Of a DNA stretch of 11,148 nt, positions 6,703 to 11,148 are shown piece after piece (within the stretch, counting starts at the first letter, position 1; every line of letters starts with the position of its first letter). Source of the stretch: an uncultured Rhodoplanes sp. (lineage in GTDB: Bacteria; Pseudomonadota; Alphaproteobacteria; Rhizobiales; Xanthobacteraceae). The translations under genes and the position numbers were made by a program. Location: contig CAKZHN010000122.1 in assembly GCA_936924235.1 (NCBI GenBank), positions 1-11,148 of the forward strand, in the 5' to 3' direction. A model generated the notes under the pieces. It had not been told where the DNA came from, ran no database searches, and saw only the letters and a program-made list of their open reading frames with translations.

Positions 6703-6720
6703 TAACCACCGCGTAACCAC
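6703..6720. promoter_or_regulatory. Possible response-regulator site: TAACCAC direct repeat with 11-bp period
   Basis: Two identical heptamers, taaccac at 6703-6709 and taaccac at 6714-6720, are spaced four bases apart, giving an 11-bp period (one helical turn). OmpR/PhoB-family regulators typically bind such tandem sites. It lies in the shared 188-nt region between the Rid gene and the divergent transpeptidase gene, 30 bp upstream of the EcfG-type promoter, so it could serve either gene. No regulator is identified, and a chance repeat is possible. Confidence 0.35.
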
Positions 6721-6749
6721 ATAGACATAACGTCCGGAAATCCGCGACC

Positions 6750-6775
6750 GGAACGATTCGCACGGTTATCGCGTT
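6750..6775 (+). promoter_or_regulatory. EcfG (general stress response sigma)-type promoter for the L,D-transpeptidase gene
   Basis: GGAAC at 6750-6754 is followed after exactly 17 nt by CGTT at 6772-6775. This matches the GGAAC-N16/17-CGTT consensus of the alphaproteobacterial general-stress sigma factor EcfG/RpoE2. The expected transcription start, several bases past the -10 element, falls just before the ribosome site AGGGGAG (6791-6797) and the ATG at 6806, giving a short, sensible 5' leader. No other perfect match to this consensus was noticed in the other intergenic regions. Confidence 0.65.
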
Positions 6776-6805
6776 ATTTACGGCAATCCCAGGGGAGTTG
6801 TTTTG

Positions 6806-8581
6806 ATGCGCAAATTCCTGCTCGCCACCACCGCCGCGGCAGTGGTGCTTACGCTGACCGGCAGGGTTTTTGCCGAAAATGAACCGCCGACCGCCACAGT
6901 TGCCCCGCCGAGGGCCGCGACCACGGAAGGCCTGGTGTTCTCCAAGGACGCCAGCGAAGCCAAGCCGATCGACAGCACCCAGCCGCTCGAGACCAAGCCC
7001 TCGGCCGACCCCAAGCCGCTGGACACGACGCCCGCCGCGCAGGCCAACGCGCCGGCCGCCGCCGAATTGGGGCCAGTGGCCCAGCAGCTCCGCGACATCG
7101 TCGAAGGCAAGCTCAGCCAGTACGTGCCCCGCGAGCAGGACCGCGTCGGCGTCATCGCGTTCTACAAGGCCAGAAATTTCGCGCCGCTCTGGACCGCCGA
7201 CGGCAAGGAGACGCCGCGCGCCCGGCAGGCTGCCGATTTCCTGGGCAAGGTCGCGGCCGACGGCCTCAATCCCGAGGACTATCCGGTGCCACAATTCGGC
7301 AACACCGACCCGGCGAAGGCCGCCGCCAACGAGCTGGCGCTGACCCATTCGATCCTGAACTACGCCCGCCATGCCTCGCTCGGCCGCGTGGCCTTCTCCC
7401 GCGTGAGCGGCGCGGTCTATTACGACCAGAAGGCGCAGACCCCCGATGCGGCAGCAGTGCTGACCAAGCTCGCCGAGACCGACAACGCCGCCAAGGTTCT
7501 CGACTCGTTCGAGCCGCAGCACGCCTACTACAAGGCCCTGAAGGCGCAGCTTGCGGCGGCGCGCGGCAATCAATTTTCCGAGATCGACAACAACCGCGGT
7601 CCGGTGAAGGCCTCCGCCGAGCCGGCCAAGCACAAGGGCAAGAAGGCCGAGGAAGCCGCCGCGGAGAAACCGTCGAACGCCACGGCCGACACCATCATCG
7701 CCAACATGGAGCGCTTTCGCTGGATGCCGCACGATCTCGGCGGCACCTACGTGATGGTCAACATCCCGGACTACACCCTGCGCCTCATGCAGGACGACAA
7801 GCTGGTCTGGCAGACCAAGATCGTGTCCGGCAAGCCGGGCCCGCACGCCACGCCGCTGCTCACCGAAACGATGAAGTTCATCACGGTGAACCCGACCTGG
7901 AACGTGCCGCCGTCGATCATCCGCAACGAATACCTGCCGGCGCTGGCGCAGGATCCGAATGCGCTGAACCGCATCGGCCTCAAGGTCAGCCACAATGCGG
8001 ACGGCTCGATCCGCATCTATCAGCCGCCGGGCGAGAAGAACGCGCTCGGCCGCATCCGCTTCAACTTCCCGAACCGCTTCCTGGTGTATCAGCACGACAC
8101 CCCGGACAAGCACCTGTTCGACAAGGCGGAGCGCGCCTACAGCCACGGCTGCATGCGGGTGCAGAATCCGGACATGTATGCCGAGAAGCTCCTGGGCGTG
8201 TCGCAGCCTGAAGAGGGCTACACCCAGGCGCGCATCAAGGCGATGTACGGCACGACCGAGCGCAACATCAATTTCAAGCACCCGATCCCGGTCTACATCA
8301 CCTATCAGACCGTGTTCACCGACGATGCCGGCCACAAGCAGGTGCGCGCCGACGTCTACGGCCTCGACCGGGACACCAGGAACATCCTGCACGGCGAGCG
8401 CGGCAAGGCCGACGTTCCGGTGGCGCGGAACTACAACTCCAGCACCAAGCCGGTGGCCTCGACCGGCAGCACGCGCCGCTACTCGGCGTTCTCGTCGAAC
8501 GACGACAGCTGGGGCGGCAGTTCGCCGTCGTGGCAGCGCAACAGCGGGTTCGGCTTCTTCGGCGGCCGTGGCACTTGGTAG
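6806..8581 (+). CDS. Exported L,D-transpeptidase (YkuD domain, YcbB/LdtD-like)
   Basis: A 591-residue peptidoglycan cross-linking enzyme. Residues 1-23 form a signal peptide (MRKFLLATTAAAVVLTLTG, cleavage likely after VFA). Next come a Pro/Ala/Lys-rich linker (about 24-80), a helical scaffold domain (about 85-250, with GVIAFYKARNFAPLWTADG), a Lys/Ala-rich linker (about 268-290), the NMERFRWMP segment at 300 that precedes YcbB-type catalytic domains, and the YkuD domain (about 313-470). The catalytic motif is complete: H430 upstream, then S446-H447-G448-C449 with C449 as nucleophile and R451 after it. The peptidoglycan-binding domain usual in E. coli LdtD at the linker position is not seen. 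The C-terminal tail (about 545-591) is Ser/Gly-rich and ends in aromatics. The ATG at 6806 is preferred over the adjoining TTG at 6803 because AGGGGAG lies 8 nt upstream. It acts in the periplasm, is driven by an EcfG-type promoter, and is followed by a strong terminator. Confidence 0.92.
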   Translation: MRKFLLATTAAAVVLTLTGRVFAENEPPTATVAPPRAATTEGLVFSKDASEAKPIDSTQPLETKPSADPKPLDTTPAAQANAPAAAELGPVAQQLRDIVEGKLSQYVPREQDRVGVIAFYKARNFAPLWTADGKETPRARQAADFLGKVAADGLNPEDYPVPQFGNTDPAKAAANELALTHSILNYARHASLGRVAFSRVSGAVYYDQKAQTPDAAAVLTKLAETDNAAKVLDSFEPQHAYYKALKAQLAAARGNQFSEIDNNRGPVKASAEPAKHKGKKAEEAAAEKPSNATADTIIANMERFRWMPHDLGGTYVMVNIPDYTLRLMQDDKLVWQTKIVSGKPGPHATPLLTETMKFITVNPTWNVPPSIIRNEYLPALAQDPNALNRIGLKVSHNADGSIRIYQPPGEKNALGRIRFNFPNRFLVYQHDTPDKHLFDKAERAYSHGCMRVQNPDMYAEKLLGVSQPEEGYTQARIKAMYGTTERNINFKHPIPVYITYQTVFTDDAGHKQVRADVYGLDRDTRNILHGERGKADVPVARNYNSSTKPVASTGSTRRYSAFSSNDDSWGGSSPSWQRNSGFGFFGGRGTW

Positions 8582-8605
8582 TCGCGACAGCCGCGCGCCA
8601 ATAGA

Positions 8606-8647
8606 TCGGCCGCCGTCCTCATCCGAGGCCGGCGGCCGAAGCTTTTT
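8606..8647 (+). terminator. Intrinsic terminator of the L,D-transpeptidase gene
   Basis: A perfect 10-bp G/C-rich stem, tcggccgccg (8606-8615) with cggcggccga (8630-8639), encloses a 14-nt loop and is followed by agcttttt, with five T at 8643-8647. It lies 24 nt beyond the transpeptidase stop, in the 71-nt gap between two convergent genes. The opposite strand has no T-run after the stem, so it probably works mainly for the + strand gene. Confidence 0.75.
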
Positions 8648-8652
8648 CAGGC

Positions 8653-9510
8653 CTACCTCCGGCTGACGCGGCCGACCAACGCGTTGGCGCCGATCGCGAT
8701 CACGAACAGCACCGCCAGCACGGCGTACATCCGCGGCATGTCGAAGGTGTTGTAGGCGTCGATGATCATGAAGCCGACGCCACGGTTGGAGAGCTTGGTC
8801 TCGGCAAGAAGCACGCCGATCAGCGCGACGCCCATGCCGAGGCGGATGCCGTTGACGATCGGCTCGCGCATCGCCGGTAGATAGATCTTGCTCACCATCT
8901 GCCAGGTGTTGAGGCGGAAGCTCCGCCCGACCCGGATCAGCACGCGGTCGATCTGGCGCATGCCGGCCGCGACGCTGAGCGCGATCGGGAAGAACGCCGA
9001 GATGGTGCCCATGGCGACCTTGGATTCCGGGCCGACGCCGAACCACATGATCATCACCGGGAAGAACACGATCTTGGGCGTCGGGCCGAGATAGTAGAGG
9101 TAGCGCTCGAAGGCGCCGCTCAGGAACGGATTGGCGCCGAGCGCGAGCCCCGCGGCGAGGCCGGCGAGCCCGCCGATCGCGAGCGCGATCACCACCTCGG
9201 CAAGCGTCACGTAGAGATGCCAGTAGAACGCCGGCGTCGAAAGCTCGAACCCGCCGAGCGACCATTTCAAATCCGGATAGAACAGCAATTGCCCGAGCGA
9301 CTTGCCGATCACCAGCAGCGACGGCATGACCTTGCCGAGGATCGTGCCGAGCGACGCGAGCGACGGATCGATCTGGCCGAGAATGCCCGCGACGTAGGCC
9401 GCGATCTCCCACAGCACGACGGCTACGACGATGATAGCGATGCGCAGCGCCGTGACCGGGCCGAGCAAGGGCGCCGCGCGCGGCGCTGTCAGGTTCCCGG
9501 TCTGAGCCAT
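8653..9510 (-). CDS. ABC transporter permease 2 (NitT/TauT/SsuC type)
   Basis: A 285-residue inner-membrane permease of the binding-protein-dependent importer class. It has about six hydrophobic segments, the first at 22-44 (LRIAIIVVAVVLWEIAAYVAG) and the last at 262-280. The cytoplasmic coupling loop (EAA loop) that docks on the ATPase spans about 190-216, reading VGRSFRLNTWQMVSKIYLPAMREP. Compared with permease 1, the stretch between the first two membrane segments (about 45-98) is longer, adding a loop around FYPDLKWSLGGFELSTPAF. Its ATG at 9510 overlaps the end of permease 1 by 22 nt, so the two are translationally linked and probably form a heterodimer. It is the last gene of the leftward operon. 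NitT/TauT-type importers carry anions or small organics (nitrate, sulfonates, pyrimidine precursors, aromatic acids); the substrate is not inferable here. Confidence 0.9.
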   Translation of the reverse strand: MAQTGNLTAPRAAPLLGPVTALRIAIIVVAVVLWEIAAYVAGILGQIDPSLASLGTILGKVMPSLLVIGKSLGQLLFYPDLKWSLGGFELSTPAFYWHLYVTLAEVVIALAIGGLAGLAAGLALGANPFLSGAFERYLYYLGPTPKIVFFPVMIMWFGVGPESKVAMGTISAFFPIALSVAAGMRQIDRVLIRVGRSFRLNTWQMVSKIYLPAMREPIVNGIRLGMGVALIGVLLAETKLSNRGVGFMIIDAYNTFDMPRMYAVLAVLFVIAIGANALVGRVSRR

Positions 9511-10253
9511 CGCTCGATCCGTTCGGTTGCGATGAAGAACAGCACGCTGATCAGGATGACATAGCAGATCGCCGCGTAGGTGCCCGGCAGGTCGTAACGC
9601 TCGGCGAGCTCGTTGACGAGCTGGCCGAGCCCGCCAAAGTTGATCAGGAACTCGACGCCGACGATGTTGATCAGCGCAAAGATCATGCCGAGGCGCACGC
9701 CGACGAAAATCGTCGGCAGCGCCGACGGAAACAGGATCTTCCAGTAGAGCTGCGACGGCGTGAGCTTGAAGCTCCGCCCCACGTTAATGAGCACCGCGCG
9801 CGTGCCGGTCAGCCCTTCCAGCGTCTTCAGGATCACCGGCGGCAGCGCCGACACGAAGGCGATCATGATGATGGTCCAGGCGCTGCGCCCGAACATCACC
9901 AGGAACAGCGGGTACATCAGAACGAGCGGAGCGGACGCAAAGGCCGCGATCCAGGTCTCGGTGGCGAGCCGCACGATCTTCACCCGGTGCAGCAGCACGC
10001 CGAGCGCGATGCCGGCGACGCTCAGCATCACGGTCGCGGCCATCGCCTCGCCGAACGTGAGCGCAAAGCGCTGGATCACGTGCTCGTCGCTGAACACGCG
10101 GCTGAAGCTCAGCACGATGTCCGAAGGCTTCGGCACGATGAAGGCGTTGATGGCGCCGCGGTCGATCAGCACCTCGACCGCCGCAAGGCAGACCAACAGG
10201 CAACCAACGCCGAAGGCGAACGGCACGAGCTGATAGGCGGCGCGGGCCTTCAC
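9489..10253 (-). CDS. ABC transporter permease 1 (NitT/TauT/SsuC type)
   Basis: A 254-residue inner-membrane permease with about six hydrophobic segments (first at 8-30, last at 226-242) and the coupling loop at about 157-181, INVGRSFKLTPSQLYWKILFPSALP. The motif PKPSDIVLSF after the first segment is typical of the SsuC/TauC/NrtB group. The open frame continues far upstream, but that part lies antisense-like inside the ATPase gene in a shifted frame. The true start is the GTG at 10253-10251, preceded by a perfect AGGAGG. This GTG overlaps the ATPase stop by 4 nt (GTGA), and its own stop overlaps permease 2 by 22 nt. This marks the middle gene of a tightly coupled operon. It shares the VGRSF loop motif with permease 2 but is otherwise clearly distinct. 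Confidence 0.9.
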   Translation of the reverse strand: MKARAAYQLVPFAFGVGCLLVCLAAVEVLIDRGAINAFIVPKPSDIVLSFSRVFSDEHVIQRFALTFGEAMAATVMLSVAGIALGVLLHRVKIVRLATETWIAAFASAPLVLMYPLFLVMFGRSAWTIIMIAFVSALPPVILKTLEGLTGTRAVLINVGRSFKLTPSQLYWKILFPSALPTIFVGVRLGMIFALINIVGVEFLINFGGLGQLVNELAERYDLPGTYAAICYVILISVLFFIATERIERWLRPGT

Positions 10254-11092
10254 GCTTTGCCTCCTGAATCGCCTCCTGAGGCGCGCGCGCGGCGCGCCTC
10301 GTCCTCCTGCAGGCCTTTGCTCGCCTCCTCGCGCAGGTCGCTCCAGATCTGCGCGACGTAATGGCCGAAGGCGTCGCTGCCGACGATCTCGGAGCTGCGC
10401 GGCCGCGGCAGCTTGATCTCGACGATTCGCTTGGTGCGGCCCGGACGATACGTCATCACCAGGATGCGGTCGGAAAGCTGCACGGCTTCGGTGATGTTGT
10501 GCGTGATCAGCAGCGTGGTCTGCTTCAGCTCCTGCTGGATCTGCAGCACCTTGTCGCCGAGCAGGAGCCGCGTCTGCTCGTCGAGCGCCGCGAACGGCTC
10601 GTCCATCAGGAGAATCTTCGGCTCGGAGGCGAGCGTGCGCGCCATCGAGACGCGCTGGCGCATGCCGCCCGAGAGCTCCGACGGATAGCGCCGCTCGAAA
10701 CTGCCGAGCCCGACCATCTCGACGAAATGCCGCGCCTTGTCGTAACGCTCGGTCTTGCCGACACCCGCGACTTCGAGGGGGAACGCCACGTTGTCGAGCA
10801 CATTGCGCCAGGGGAAGGTCGACTCCTCCTGGAAGATCATGCCGATCGAGGCGTGCGGGCCGCGCACGGTCTCGCGGCCGACGCGGACCGCGCCGTCGTA
10901 GCCGTCGGTGAGCCCGCCGATGATGTTGAACAGCGTGGACTTGCCGCAACCCGACGGCCCGATCACCGAGAGGAATTCGCCCGGCTGGACCGCGAACGAC
11001 ACGTTGTCGACGGCGGTGAGAACGCCGTCGGGCGTTTCGAAACGCTTGACGACGTTCTCGACCGTGAGGAGGGGATCGGCGGCAGCCGCCAT
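10250..11092 (-). CDS. ABC transporter ATP-binding protein (NitT/TauT/SsuB type)
   Basis: A 280-residue cytoplasmic ATPase that powers the importer formed with the two downstream permeases. All nucleotide-binding motifs are present in order: Walker A GPSGCGKST (45-53), Q-loop Q88 (MIFQEE), ABC signature LSGGMRQR (140-147), Walker B ILLMDE (160-165, catalytic E165), D-loop ALDEQ (169-173) and switch His H198 (ITHNITEA). The order and spacing match the SsuB/TauB/NrtD group. The C-terminal tail (about 255-280) is charged and Gly/Ser-rich, with no extra domain. The start is uncertain between ATG 11092 (chosen) and GTG 11098, two codons upstream with GAGAA ahead of it; neither has a strong Shine-Dalgarno. 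It is the first importer gene in the window, and its stop overlaps the permease 1 start by 4 nt. Confidence 0.93.
   Translation of the reverse strand: MAAAADPLLTVENVVKRFETPDGVLTAVDNVSFAVQPGEFLSVIGPSGCGKSTLFNIIGGLTDGYDGAVRVGRETVRGPHASIGMIFQEESTFPWRNVLDNVAFPLEVAGVGKTERYDKARHFVEMVGLGSFERRYPSELSGGMRQRVSMARTLASEPKILLMDEPFAALDEQTRLLLGDKVLQIQQELKQTTLLITHNITEAVQLSDRILVMTYRPGRTKRIVEIKLPRPRSSEIVGSDAFGHYVAQIWSDLREEASKGLQEDEARRARASGGDSGGKA
10260..10265 (-). promoter_or_regulatory. Ribosome binding site fixing the GTG start of permease 1
   Basis: On the - strand AGGAGG (complement of cctcct at 10260-10265) lies 6 nt before the GTG at 10253. This decides the start of permease 1 against the much longer upstream open frame and shows a stop/start overlap GTGA with the ATPase gene. 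Confidence 0.8.
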
Positions 11093-11110
11093 GGTCACCG
11101 CCGATTCTCG

Positions 11111-11148
11111 TTAGGAGCCGCGATCGGCCTTGCCGCGCGCCATGGCGG
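11111..11148 (-). CDS. Possible 3' end of a further leftward gene (partial)
   Basis: In one - strand frame the window edge reads eleven codons (AMARGKADRGS) and then TAA at 11113-11111, 18 nt before the ATPase start. Such a gap would suit an upstream operon gene such as the missing substrate-binding protein. The fragment is far too short to identify, and at least one other frame is also open here, so this is tentative. Confidence 0.25.
   Translation of the reverse strand, partial: AMARGKADRGS

Noticed and set aside
6694..6725. Sigma-70-like promoter (ttgaac ... cataga) upstream of the transpeptidase
   Set aside because: The spacer is about 20 nt and the -10 matches only three of six positions; the EcfG-type site is a much better fit.
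6314..9412. 1032-codon open frame on the - strand spanning the Rid, transpeptidase and permease 2 regions
   Set aside because: It lies out of frame with the real - strand Rid and permease genes and antisense to the transpeptidase, and shows no recognisable domain; G/C-rich DNA commonly yields such frames.
10254..10949. Long N-terminal extension of permease 1
   Set aside because: The extension is Arg-rich and lies entirely within the ATPase gene in another frame; the GTG at 10253 with AGGAGG gives a normal-length permease.
1..11148. CRISPR arrays, tRNA/rRNA genes, insertion sequences, phage or defence genes
   Set aside because: No regularly spaced repeats, no cloverleaf-like or rRNA-like sequence, and no transposase, integrase or known defence domain was recognised on either strand.

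Overview
The window reads as chromosomal DNA of a high-GC alphaproteobacterium, most likely in the Hyphomicrobiales near Bradyrhizobium, Rhodopseudomonas or Xanthobacteraceae. The reasons are the strong G/C bias at third codon positions, hairpin-forming intergenic repeats of the kind common in that group, a site matching the alphaproteobacterial EcfG stress-sigma consensus, and the gene families present. This placement is inference; no rRNA or tRNA gene is in the window.

Left part (1-5769, + strand): five same-direction genes that look like a catabolic gene set. In order they are a creatinase-like M24-fold hydrolase that has lost the metallopeptidase metal ligands, a fumarate-reductase-type FAD oxidoreductase, an LLM-class flavin monooxygenase of the NtaA/SnaA/DszA group, a DoxX-type membrane protein, and a class II (metal-dependent) aldolase. 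The last three are tightly packed (9 and 31 nt gaps). A 140-bp near-perfect hairpin repeat lies between the first two genes, and a second copy of the same repeat family lies just upstream of the first gene. A possible terminator follows the aldolase. The substrate cannot be named from the sequence; C-N bond cleavage, flavin-dependent oxidation and aldol or retro-aldol chemistry would fit breakdown of an N- or S-containing organic compound.

Middle part (5770-8650): housekeeping and stress functions. A small single-domain PilZ protein (putative c-di-GMP receptor) converges, across a short palindromic repeat, on a Rid-family gene whose product lacks the catalytic arginine of RidA. Divergent from the Rid gene is an exported L,D-transpeptidase. 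Its upstream region carries an exact GGAAC-N17-CGTT EcfG-type promoter and, further up, an 11-bp-period direct repeat that could be a response-regulator site. A strong intrinsic terminator follows the transpeptidase.

Right part (8653-11148, - strand): a NitT/TauT/SsuABC-type ABC importer operon read leftward: ATPase, permease 1, permease 2, with overlapping reading frames. Two distinct permeases imply a heterodimeric channel. No substrate-binding protein is in the window; it may lie beyond the right edge, where the possible 3' end of another leftward gene is visible. The importer could feed the catabolic genes, but the intervening stress and wall genes make that link speculative.

No CRISPR array, tRNA, rRNA, insertion sequence or phage gene was seen, and no gene-free stretch exceeds 300 bases. 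I did not find a clear previously undescribed system. The best leads are the EcfG-type promoter of the transpeptidase, the two divergent enzyme active sites (M24 and Rid), and the uncharacterised oxidative gene set.
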